Made by a program: the position numbers and the translations under genes. The notes below the pieces were generated by a model. That model made no database searches. It was given only the letters and a program-made list of their open reading frames with translations, and was not told the DNA's origin. Positions 1 to 5,684 of a stretch of 9,425 nt of DNA are shown here, piece after piece. The DNA is from Oscillospiraceae bacterium. GTDB lineage: Bacteria > Bacillota > Clostridia > Oscillospirales > Ethanoligenentaceae. Location of the stretch: contig DOXU01000160.1 in assembly GCA_003518885.1 (NCBI GenBank), forward strand, positions 1 to 9,425, given 5' to 3'. Each line of letters starts with the position of its first letter. The first letter of the stretch is position 1.

Positions 1-483
1 ATCCTGCAAAATTTATGCAAAGAAATTGCAGCTCCCATGGCGAATGATTTTTCAAATTTGACCGCAAAAAGTGCAACGACAAACGGTGAAAAACTATTTG
101 TGCGTTATGGGATTCGCGGAGTTCGCGGAGAAGCAATCGATGGTTTTCCGATCCTGTTTGATGTGGCATTTCCAAAAATGGAACAACTTCTGCAGGAAAA
201 TTATAATTTGAACGATACTGGTATTCTTACGCTTTTTACGATTCTTGCCAATTCAGAAGACACCAACGTAATCAGCCGCTCCTCTTATAAAAGGATGACA
301 GAAATTCAGCACACCCTCAAAAAGGAACTAGAAAACGATTTAGAGCATCGAGATTTTCTTCACTTTGCGCAAAAACTCGATCAAGAATTTATTGCCCAAA
401 ATATTAGTCCCGGCGGCAGTGCAGATATTTTGGCATTGTCCTATTTTCTCCATTTTTTAAAACAGGATTTTAATCTGTACTGA
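1..483 (+). CDS. citG: Triphosphoribosyl-dephospho-CoA synthase CitG, C-terminal part (5' truncated)
   Basis: The frame is open from base 1 to a TGA at 481-483, giving the last 160 residues; the true start lies upstream of the window and the ATG at 37 is internal. CitG-family enzymes condense ATP with 3'-dephospho-CoA to make the triphosphoribosyl precursor of the citrate lyase acyl-carrier prosthetic group; MdcB does the same for malonate decarboxylase. Visible family signatures are TNGEKLFVRYGIRGVRGEA followed by DGFP, and the C-terminal SPGGSADILALSYFL. Full-length CitG is roughly 280-300 residues, so about half is present. CitG is sometimes fused to CitX at its N-terminus, which cannot be judged here. 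It is convergent with spo0A and separated from it by a hairpin terminator. Family assignment is firm; the substrate (citrate lyase or malonate decarboxylase) is inferred, because the neighbouring cit or mdc genes would lie outside the window. Confidence 0.9.
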   Translation: MLQNLCKEIAAPMANDFSNLTAKSATTNGEKLFVRYGIRGVRGEAIDGFPILFDVAFPKMEQLLQENYNLNDTGILTLFTILANSEDTNVISRSSYKRMTEIQHTLKKELENDLEHRDFLHFAQKLDQEFIAQNISPGGSADILALSYFLHFLKQDFNLY

Positions 484-495
484 TAAAAACATAAA

Positions 496-550
496 AAACT
501 CCTTTTCCTTATTAAGGACTAAATTTATCCTCAATAAAGAAAAGGAGTTT
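496..550. terminator. Long hairpin terminator between citG and spo0A
   Basis: A perfect 12-bp stem (496-507 with 539-550, AAACTCCTTTTC/GAAAAGGAGTTT) continues inward, after single mismatches, with TTATT/AATAA and AGGA/TCCT around a 9-nt loop. Read on the minus strand the stem is followed by a T-rich run (TTTATGTTTTTA), so it should terminate spo0A. On the plus strand only TTT follows, so citG termination would be weaker. Confidence 0.85.
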
Positions 551-603
551 CACTGATAGGCTGTACATTAAAAATGTTTAAGTTTGAAAACAGCGCACTT
601 CCT

Positions 604-1404
604 TTAGCCGGCTGTTTTCATATGAAGACGGAGCCGATCCGAGATCATTGCAATAAACTCACTATTCGTTGGCTTACCGCGACTATTATGAATGGTATAA
701 CCAAAATAAGAATTTAAAATATCGACATCGCCACGATCCCACGCCACTTCAATTGCATGCCGGATCGCTCTTTCTACCCGCGATGCTGTTGTTCCATATC
801 GTTTGGCAACAGATGGATATAGCTGCTTTGTAATAGAATTAATAATATTGATATCTTTAATCGCCATCATAATTGCTTCTCTTAAATAATGGTACCCCTT
901 AATATGCGCGGGCACTCCAATCTGGTGAAAAATTTTTGTGACAACAATCTCAACATCTGTGTCGCTGTTATGCTCAGCGTCGATCTCCAAACCCGGCAAT
1001 TTAGGCGACTTTGCACCGGGCTTGCCCTTTTTCTCCACAAGCTGACAGATTCGCTCGGCAAGTAAATCATGGTCAAATGGCATAGGGAAGAAATAATCTG
1101 CCCCCGCCTCCATCACTTGTGAACTAATCGCCCCATGGTTATCTGTAGACATCACAATCATAACCGGCCTGGGAGATATATTCATCTGCGACACCGACTT
1201 TATGACTCCAATTGCATCAATCCGTGTCATAAATGCATTCATTAATACCACCGATGGCGTCTCGACTTGAATGCTATCGAGAACCTCCTGGCCATCTTTA
1301 GTAATAATCGTTACATCCATTCCATAGCCACGTAATGTGGCCGCACAGACCTGTCCGATCTCCATACTATTGTCGGCGACCAGAACCTTGATCTTTTCAT
1401 CCAT
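604..1404 (-). CDS. spo0A: Spo0A sporulation master regulator with degenerate receiver domain
   Basis: 266 residues, the normal Spo0A length. The ATG at 1404 has a strong AGGAGGG site about 10 nt upstream. An N-terminal receiver domain (about 3-125) is joined by a linker to the Spo0A-specific DNA-binding domain (about 150-264), which binds 0A boxes to control entry into sporulation. The C-terminal part is canonical: GVPAHIKGY at 162-170, the recognition-helix region [18 protein letters not shown] at 204-221, and [10 protein letters not shown] near the end. The receiver is not canonical. Aligned by eye to B. subtilis Spo0A, the phosphoacceptor Asp56 is Asn56 (codon AAT, 1237-1239). The acidic pair DD is Asp11-Asn12, the conserved Lys before PFD is Met108 and MP after the acceptor is MT. 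Ser86 keeps the Thr/Ser switch position. spoIVB lies just upstream on the same strand, as in other spore formers, which supports orthology rather than a distant paralogue. It appears to have its own promoter at 1433-1461. Identity is secure; phosphorylation-independent activity is inferred. Confidence 0.95.
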   Translation of the reverse strand: MDEKIKVLVADNSMEIGQVCAATLRGYGMDVTIITKDGQEVLDSIQVETPSVVLMNAFMTRIDAIGVIKSVSQMNISPRPVMIVMSTDNHGAISSQVMEAGADYFFPMPFDHDLLAERICQLVEKKGKPGAKSPKLPGLEIDAEHNSDTDVEIVVTKIFHQIGVPAHIKGYHYLREAIMMAIKDINIINSITKQLYPSVAKRYGTTASRVERAIRHAIEVAWDRGDVDILNSYFGYTIHNSRGKPTNSEFIAMISDRLRLHMKTAG

Positions 1405-1432
1405 TATACAATTCCCTCCTACTTCTTATATT

Positions 1433-1461
1433 AAAATACCATAAATTACCATAATGTTCAA
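1433..1461 (-). promoter_or_regulatory. Candidate sigma-A promoter of spo0A
   Basis: Minus strand: TTGAAC (1461-1456), a 17-nt spacer, then TATTTT (1438-1433) preceded by TGG, an extended -10. The predicted start near 1426 leaves a short leader of about 20 nt containing the AGGAGGG ribosome binding site. I see no clear 0A box (TGTCGAA-like) or sigma-H element in 1405-1679. Confidence 0.55.
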
Positions 1462-1627
1462 GGCATTCCCTTTTATTTTTTCAAAGATACGGATTTTGCC
1501 CTTTCCCAGCAGCTTATGAGCATCATCTTATTAAATCAAAGTAGAAAACAGCATTGTCATGATGAAAAGTACCGAAAACCCCAAACAAGAATTGAAGCCA
1601 AAAAACTGTTTTTTTGCAAAAATATGA

Positions 1628-1666
1628 AAGAATATGGCAACTGTAATCTACTTTTGTCATATTCTT
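1628..1666 (-). terminator. Hairpin downstream of spoIVB
   Basis: A 9-bp perfect stem AAGAATATG/CATATTCTT (1628-1636 with 1658-1666) extends by CAA/TTG across one mismatch and lies just past the spoIVB stop. On the minus strand it is followed by TCATATTTTTG, an imperfect T-run. It could be a weak or leaky terminator, so some spo0A transcription by read-through from spoIVB remains possible. Confidence 0.5.
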
Positions 1667-1679
1667 ATCATACACCCAA

Positions 1680-2885
1680 TTAGTGTTGCAGTTCAAGTGA
1701 TGAGGCTGTATGCATCATATTTTCTGCGAAAATTGCGTATCCTTTTTGCGGATTATTGATAAAAACATGGGTAAGTGCCCCTACCAACATCCCATTTTGA
1801 AGAATAGGGCTGCCACTCATCCCCTGGACAATACCACCTGTACGAGCAATTAGTTTTGGGTCTGTTACACGTACGACCATATCATGTCCGCCACCTGCAT
1901 AATTGATTTTTTCAATTTGAATCTCGTAAGCATGAGGCCCCGTTTCATCGAGCGTTGAAAGCACCGTAGCTTTTCCCGATTGCACTTGTTGTTTCATTGC
2001 AATTGGCACGCTCTTCCCTGCTCTTGCTTTTGCAAACACGCCATAGACGCCATTATCTGTATTGAGCAATAAAGTACCTAATCGATTGTTTTCTAAATTT
2101 CCAACAAGTTCGCCTGCTCGTCCATTTTCTCCTTTTTCAACACTTGTAATTGTACTATTTACTGCCTCCCCATTTAATAGTGGAAGCTTTTTCCCAGTGT
2201 CAACATCACAAACAGCATGTCCCAAGCCCCCGTAATATCCCGTCTGCGGGTTGTAATAAGTGACTGTCCCAATTCCTGCCGTACTATCTCTCACCCAGAA
2301 CCCGCCCTTATAGGTGCCGTCTGCGGTATCCTGTTGCGGATGCAGCCGTACAGTAAAGGCTACCCCATTTCGGCGCAAGCTTAATGTGCAACCCTTATTT
2401 TTAGAAACCGCAATGGATTCCCCTACCTCCTGATTCGTATTCACGGTTTTTCCGTCAACCGCAATCAATTGATCTCCTTTTTGAACACCCGCATCGGATG
2501 CTGGTGATTTTTTCCCAGAAGATGTCTCAACTTCTCCTATACCAACGATCATGACACCATCTGTATATAATTTAATTCCGAATGTTTCACCGTCAGGAAC
2601 CACTCGTTCCGTTTTTACAACATGGACTTGCACATTTTTTACTTCAAGTAAGCCTAAAAGGCGCAGATTTGCCGTATAAGAGTCACCGACAGAGGCGGGA
2701 ACATCCGCTTTTATTGCACCCTGGCGTCTAATCGTTACAGGAAGGGACGCCAAACGCAGCCTCTCTCCATCGATTACTTCAAATTGCTCTGGCAATATAT
2801 TGGCAATAAATACGCCACAAAATACCGCTCCTAGCATAACAATGCTTGTGTAAAAACAAAAAATTTTCCATTTTCTTCTTATCAT
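1680..2885 (-). CDS. spoIVB: SpoIVB peptidase (SigK-activation checkpoint serine protease)
   Basis: A forespore-made, secreted PDZ-domain serine peptidase of family S55. It crosses to the intermembrane space and cleaves SpoIVFA, releasing pro-sigma-K processing. I prefer the ATG at 2885 (401 residues), which has GGTGG four to five bases upstream in an AAAGGGCGGTGGA context. A GTG at 2894 would add three residues but sits too close to its AAAGGG. A membrane anchor/signal segment covers about residues 8-32. A PDZ domain spans about 110-185 (KGDQLIAVDGKTV), then the S55 domain. Catalytic residues predicted by spacing are His223 in GGLGHA, Asp342 in VTDPK and Ser357 in QGMSGSPI; the Asp-Ser distance of 15 equals that in B. 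subtilis. The domain ends with LTHVFINNPQKGYAIFAE. The protease looks fully functional. It is upstream of spo0A with a 275-bp gap. recN, the usual clostridial upstream neighbour, is replaced by a divergent SLOG gene. Confidence 0.95.
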   Translation of the reverse strand: MIRRKWKIFCFYTSIVMLGAVFCGVFIANILPEQFEVIDGERLRLASLPVTIRRQGAIKADVPASVGDSYTANLRLLGLLEVKNVQVHVVKTERVVPDGETFGIKLYTDGVMIVGIGEVETSSGKKSPASDAGVQKGDQLIAVDGKTVNTNQEVGESIAVSKNKGCTLSLRRNGVAFTVRLHPQQDTADGTYKGGFWVRDSTAGIGTVTYYNPQTGYYGGLGHAVCDVDTGKKLPLLNGEAVNSTITSVEKGENGRAGELVGNLENNRLGTLLLNTDNGVYGVFAKARAGKSVPIAMKQQVQSGKATVLSTLDETGPHAYEIQIEKINYAGGGHDMVVRVTDPKLIARTGGIVQGMSGSPILQNGMLVGALTHVFINNPQKGYAIFAENMMHTASSLELQH

Positions 2886-2953
2886 TGCGTCCACCGCCCT
2901 TTCATTTTAATATCACTTCTTTACTGTTTCCGTAAAAGATGTGTTTATCAGGT

Positions 2954-2982
2954 ACAATATTTTCACAGATTGGAAATGACAA
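2954..2982 (-). promoter_or_regulatory. Candidate promoter of spoIVB
   Basis: Minus strand TTGTCA (2982-2977), a 17-nt spacer and TATTGT (2959-2954) resemble a sigma-A site. spoIVB is normally under forespore sigma-F/sigma-G control, but I could not find a convincing sigma-G pair between this element and the gene. The match is moderate and could be fortuitous in A/T-rich DNA. Confidence 0.35.
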
Positions 2983-2991
2983 GGGCAACTG

Positions 2992-3020
2992 TTTACATTT
3001 TTATTTGAAAATGATACGAT
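2992..3020 (+). promoter_or_regulatory. Candidate sigma-A promoter of the SLOG gene
   Basis: TTTACA (2992-2997), a 17-nt spacer and TACGAT (3015-3020) with an extended TGA just before the -10. The predicted start near 3027 gives a leader of about 50 nt. Its -35 lies only ten bases from the candidate spoIVB -35 on the other strand, so the two could compete for polymerase. Confidence 0.5.
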
Positions 3021-3076
3021 ATCTATGTAAACTCAAAAATTAATTTTTAAATTTGATGCAAAGGCGGTGTTTGATT

Positions 3077-3448
3077 TTGAAGGTTGCTATTATCGGCTCT
3101 CGTAATGCCGAAGAAGATATGTACGATGTCATTCTAAGCAAATTACCTAAAGGTTGCTCCCAAATTATTTCCGGCGGTGCCACTGGTGTAGATACATTGG
3201 CAAAGAAAATTGCAAACAGACTGAATATCAAATACACTTGCATCCGTCCACGTTATCAAAAATATGGTCGAAATGCTCCATTGGTACGCAATATTGACAT
3301 TGTAAAGAGTGCTGATTGTGTTCTTGCATTTTGGGATGGACGTTCTAAAGGTACTCGCCATGCACTTGGTTGCTGCATCAAATTGGGAAAACCTTTTAAA
3401 ATTTTTCTAATTAACCAACGAAACATTCGCACACGAAACGTTTTTTGA
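3077..3448 (+). CDS. SLOG/Rossmann-fold protein (DUF2493/YspA-like)
   Basis: A small single-domain protein of 123 residues if it starts at the TTG at 3077. That TTG is preceded by AAAGGCGGTG with about 7 nt spacing, and the core fold then begins at once (MKVAIIGSRN). The TTG at 3053 and ATG at 3056 lack a good ribosome binding site and would add non-conserved residues. Family hallmarks are the N-terminal beta strand and glycine turn VAIIGSRN (3-10), the nucleotide-binding loop IISGGATGVDTLAKKIA (30-46), and ADCVLAFWDGRSKGTRHAL in the second half. SLOG proteins bind nucleotides or nucleotide-derived ligands, and some sense signals in conflict systems; this one has no fused effector and no recognised partner. 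It stands alone: divergent from spoIVB, convergent with the CBS gene, with its own promoter and terminator. Family is likely; ligand and role are unknown. The tail is basic (INQRNIRTRNVF). Confidence 0.8.
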   Translation: MKVAIIGSRNAEEDMYDVILSKLPKGCSQIISGGATGVDTLAKKIANRLNIKYTCIRPRYQKYGRNAPLVRNIDIVKSADCVLAFWDGRSKGTRHALGCCIKLGKPFKIFLINQRNIRTRNVF

Positions 3449-3463
3449 AAAACAGGAAAATAA

Positions 3464-3497
3464 AAATGGGTGAGACCTAAATAGGTCTCACCCATTT
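3464..3497. terminator. Bidirectional terminator between SLOG and CBS genes
   Basis: A perfect 16-bp inverted repeat AAATGGGTGAGACCTA/TAGGTCTCACCCATTT with a two-base centre. On the plus strand it is followed by ATTTTATC. On the minus strand it is followed by a T-rich stretch (TTTATTTTCC). It should terminate both convergent genes. Confidence 0.9.
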
Positions 3498-3514
3498 ATT
3501 TTATCTTCTTAACA

Positions 3515-3925
3515 TTATGGCTTAGAAATATCGGAAATAGATTGGGCAACTTCCATACCGGCCTTTTCACGTGCAATATCGGCAAAGCTCAACATACCTA
3601 CCAATTTCCCCTGGTCAATTACAGGAAGTCGACGTACTTGTTCTGCAGACATCAAATGCATTGCATTAGAAACAGGATCCTGTGGTCGTACAGATACCAT
3701 TCCATTGGAGCAAACGTCAGAAACTTTTACTGAATTTACATTTTTATTTTCCGCAACACAGCGCAAAACAATATCTCGATCTGTCAGCATTCCTTTAACA
3801 GACCCTTTATCCACCACTGGAATAACCCCAATATTATTCTGATTCATCAAATTTGCGGCTTCTCTTACACTGGATGTCGGTTTCACACTAATAAGACGGG
3901 TGGTCATAATTTCGCTAACCTGCAT
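3515..3925 (-). CDS. Two-CBS-domain protein
   Basis: 136 residues consisting of little more than a Bateman pair. CBS1 is about residues 5-58 (SEIMTTRLISVKPTSSVREA ... GVIPVVDKGSVKGMLTDRDIV). CBS2 is about 68-126 (VSDVCSNGMVSVRPQDPVSN ... RLPVIDQGKLVGMLSFADIA). CBS pairs bind adenosyl ligands such as AMP, ATP, SAM or c-di-AMP, or metal ions, and usually regulate a partner; stand-alone forms are common in Firmicutes, many without known role. The ATG at 3925 has AAAGGAG about 9 nt upstream. The ILRC and GMLTDRDIV stretches are typical of the YhcV-like group. I found no convincing promoter in the 175 bp upstream. It shares a terminator with the convergent SLOG gene but no functional link is shown. 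The fold is certain; ligand and target are unknown. Confidence 0.9.
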   Translation of the reverse strand: MQVSEIMTTRLISVKPTSSVREAANLMNQNNIGVIPVVDKGSVKGMLTDRDIVLRCVAENKNVNSVKVSDVCSNGMVSVRPQDPVSNAMHLMSAEQVRRLPVIDQGKLVGMLSFADIAREKAGMEVAQSISDISKP

Positions 3926-4075
3926 ATTATTTACTCTCCTTTATCATTGGCTGTCATATCTACTACCACAACTGATTATTGAAGATTTATCTTATTTATC
4001 TTTAGTATCCACGCGACCCGCACATTTATACAAAAGGAAAGCTGAGCAAATTCTTAAAAGAAAATTCATATTGTA

Positions 4076-4107
4076 TTAACAAAGCATATCACTGTTTTCG
4101 GTATAAT
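4076..4107 (+). promoter_or_regulatory. Candidate promoter for an intergenic small RNA
   Basis: A perfect -10 TATAAT at 4102-4107. The best -35 is TTAACA at 4076-4081, with a long 20-nt spacer; at 17 nt only AACAAA is present. The position 6-7 nt after the -10 is 4114, exactly where the first predicted RNA stem begins. Confidence 0.45.
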
Positions 4108-4113
4108 CAAGTT

Positions 4114-4232
4114 GTACCAAACAAAAGAAGATTAAACAGCATTTTCTTCCTTGGTACGCATGTTTTCTCCTCTTCATGAACCCCTCAGGCTCAAAAGAAC
4201 AAAGGCTTGGGCTCCCCCGTCCAAGCCTTTGT
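4114..4232 (+). ncRNA. Candidate structured small RNA with C-rich patches
   Basis: The 5' stem GTACCAA/TTGGTAC (4114-4120 with 4151-4157) encloses a second stem GAAGA/TCTTC (4127-4131 with 4145-4149). A weak CATG/CATG pairing (4159-4162 with 4175-4178) would expose TTTTCTCCTCTT, and CCCCTC follows at 4181-4186. A 12-bp hairpin ACAAAGGCTTGG/CCAAGCCTTTGT (4199-4232) presents GCTCCCCCGT in its loop. CUCCUC and CCCC motifs in loops are typical of Gram-positive regulatory RNAs that pair with ribosome binding sites, such as the RsaE/RoxS class; that comparison is by analogy, and I do not recognise the RNA as a member of any family. No U-tract directly follows the hairpin, so the 3' end may instead be at the 4272-4312 terminator. 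It does not look like tmRNA, SRP RNA, RNase P or a T-box. Confidence 0.4.
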
Positions 4233-4271
4233 ATTATGTAAAAACAGTTTTATCTACTGCTTTTTAAAAAT

Positions 4272-4312
4272 AAAATAGCACCTTCTATATCATAAATAGA
4301 AGGTGCTATTTT
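4272..4312. terminator. Bidirectional terminator downstream of rlmH
   Basis: A perfect 17-bp inverted repeat AAAATAGCACCTTCTAT/ATAGAAGGTGCTATTTT with a 7-nt loop ATCATAA. A U-run follows on both strands (TTTTT on plus; TTTTATTTTT on minus). It should end the murA-walJ-rlmH transcript and any plus-strand RNA from 4114. Confidence 0.9.
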
Positions 4313-4316
4313 TACT

Positions 4317-4799
4317 TCACTTGTGATAGTGCCCATTATGCAAAATACTAAAAGCACGATAAAGCTGCTCCAATAAAAATACACGCGCCATCATATGGGG
4401 CATAACCATCTTAGAAAATGAAAGTTTATCATTCGTTTCAGTCTTAACTTGCTCAGAAAGGCCATGAGATCCACCGATGATATAGCAAAAACGAGAAACA
4501 CCTCGATTAAGGTGCTGTCGCAACTCCTTTGCCAGCTGCTCCGATGAAATTTGCCGCCCTTCCACGCATAATGCCGTGCGATAAGTATTCTTAGGTAGGG
4601 CATCTAATATACAAATGCCCTCTTTTTCTAATGAAGCCTTTATCTCTGTTTCTGAAGCACGTGCCGGAAGAGGACGTTCTTTCAATTCATGAATTTTAAT
4701 TTGTACCCAAGCACTTAATCGCTTGCTATACTCCGCACAGGCTTCCTTCCAGTACTTATCTTTAAGACCGCCTACACACCAAATTTCAATTGTTAACAC
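4317..4799 (-). CDS. rlmH: 23S rRNA (pseudouridine-1915-N3)-methyltransferase RlmH
   Basis: A SPOUT-class methyltransferase that uses SAM to methylate N3 of pseudouridine 1915 in helix 69 of 23S rRNA on assembled 70S ribosomes. The GTG at 4799 is chosen because AAGGGGA lies about 6 nt upstream. The resulting 160 residues match the family length (about 159), and the protein then opens with the usual beta strand (MLTIEIWCVGGLKDKYW). A longer frame back to 4856 would overlap walJ and adds non-family residues. The C-terminal knotted SAM-binding region is canonical: IIGGSHGLSEQV (108-119), KLSFSKMVMPHMMARVFLLE (125-144) and QLYRAFSILHNGHYHK at the end. The usual EPYHK ending reads GHYHK, a mild variation. 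The start lies 10 nt after the walJ stop, so it is probably the last gene of a murA-walJ-rlmH transcript. Confidence 0.95.
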   Translation of the reverse strand: MLTIEIWCVGGLKDKYWKEACAEYSKRLSAWVQIKIHELKERPLPARASETEIKASLEKEGICILDALPKNTYRTALCVEGRQISSEQLAKELRQHLNRGVSRFCYIIGGSHGLSEQVKTETNDKLSFSKMVMPHMMARVFLLEQLYRAFSILHNGHYHK

Positions 4800-4809
4800 T
4801 GTGGTCCCC

Positions 4810-5601
4810 TTAAAGTGTATAGACTTGTCCATGATCGCTACGTGGCGCGGCCTCAATGGAAATATGATGGCTCAGAGAGCCTGCTTGATCCAATACCTTC
4901 TGTGCAGTCTGCAAAGCTAACCTAGGAGAATTATTATCTTTACTCAAATGTGCTAAAACAATATGTTCTGTTCCACTATCGACCAAATCAGGCAATAACG
5001 AGGCACAGTCACGGTTAGAAAGATGCCCAACCGCCGAAAGAATACGGCGCTTTAAAAAAACCGGATATCTACCTTTCTTCAGCATTTCAATATCGTGATT
5101 CGACTCAAGCATGACTACTCGACATCCACACAAACTATCCCGCACTGCATCATCCACAAACCCGAGGTCTGTTGCCACCGCAATTTGCTCATGATTAGGC
5201 AGACAAAGGTGAAAACCAACACTTTCTTTACTATCATGCGAAGTTGCAAAAGAAGTGATTGACATACCCGCAATTTCTGCTGTAGCATTCGTATCCAACT
5301 GCTGAAACTGAGACCTTTCTAACTCGGAAAACCGATCACAAACACCCGCAACCGTACCCGGTGTTGCAAAAACGGGAATTTTCCACTTTTTAAAAAGCAT
5401 GGGCAATGCCTTGATATGATCAATATGTTCATGTGTTAAAAAAATTGCACGTATGTGGGTAATGTCTGTTCCTAAAGCTTGCAAAGTTGTTGCAATTTTT
5501 CGTAGACTACCGCCAGCATCAATCAAAATGCCGCCGTTTTCACCCTCTACAAACGTACAATTTCCACTGCTGCCGCTAAACAGCGAGCAAAATTTTGTCA
5601 T
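4810..5601 (-). CDS. walJ: WalJ/YycJ-type metallo-beta-lactamase-fold hydrolase
   Basis: 263 residues from the ATG at 5601, close to B. subtilis WalJ (YycJ). A GGAGGG lies a long 13 nt upstream; a TTG at 5622 has no ribosome binding site, so the ATG is preferred. It has the metallo-beta-lactamase fold: IDAG (27-30), the metal motif THEHIDH (56-62), His122 in ATSHDS, Asp145 in ATDLG, and further His at 169, 193 and 218. The opening FSGSSGNCTFV is diagnostic for the YycJ group. YycJ homologues are Zn/Mn-dependent exonucleases implicated in DNA repair; walJ in bacilli belongs to the walRK cell-wall operon and links to cell division and replication control. Here it has no walRK neighbours in view but lies downstream of murA and just before rlmH. 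The walJ-rlmH proximity is also familiar from other Firmicutes. Fold and group are firm; the cellular role is inferred from homologues. Confidence 0.88.
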   Translation of the reverse strand: MTKFCSLFSGSSGNCTFVEGENGGILIDAGGSLRKIATTLQALGTDITHIRAIFLTHEHIDHIKALPMLFKKWKIPVFATPGTVAGVCDRFSELERSQFQQLDTNATAEIAGMSITSFATSHDSKESVGFHLCLPNHEQIAVATDLGFVDDAVRDSLCGCRVVMLESNHDIEMLKKGRYPVFLKRRILSAVGHLSNRDCASLLPDLVDSGTEHIVLAHLSKDNNSPRLALQTAQKVLDQAGSLSHHISIEAAPRSDHGQVYTL

Positions 5602-5684
5602 GATATACTGGGAGCCCTCCAATGGGTATGTAAGGGAACCGCAAGAACGCCTGTTCCACTCTATTAGAAAAAATTGGTCATACG

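Larger units (their letters stand above)
3926..4316. other. Long intergenic region between CBS gene and rlmH
   Basis: 391 bp without a protein gene. From the CBS side it holds A/T-rich DNA with no obvious promoter (3926-4070), a plus-strand promoter-like element (4076-4107), a structured candidate small RNA (4114-4232), a weak CAGT/ACTG hairpin followed by CTTTTT (4245-4265), and a strong bidirectional terminator (4272-4312). On the minus strand, AGGAGAAAAC followed by ATG gives a nine-codon reading frame (start at 4162), too short to call. Confidence 0.6.

Noticed and set aside
3040..3495. Minus-strand frames of 67, 72 and 79 codons under the SLOG gene
   Set aside because: They are antisense shadows of a conserved protein, with no motifs or ribosome binding sites.
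4114..4232. Interpretation as tmRNA, SRP RNA, 6S RNA or RNase P RNA
   Set aside because: It is too short, and none of the characteristic conserved segments or end pairing are visible. It is kept only as an unassigned small RNA candidate.
4800..4856. N-terminal extension of rlmH back to 4856
   Set aside because: It would overlap the 3' end of walJ. The GTG at 4799 has a proper ribosome binding site and gives the family's normal length.
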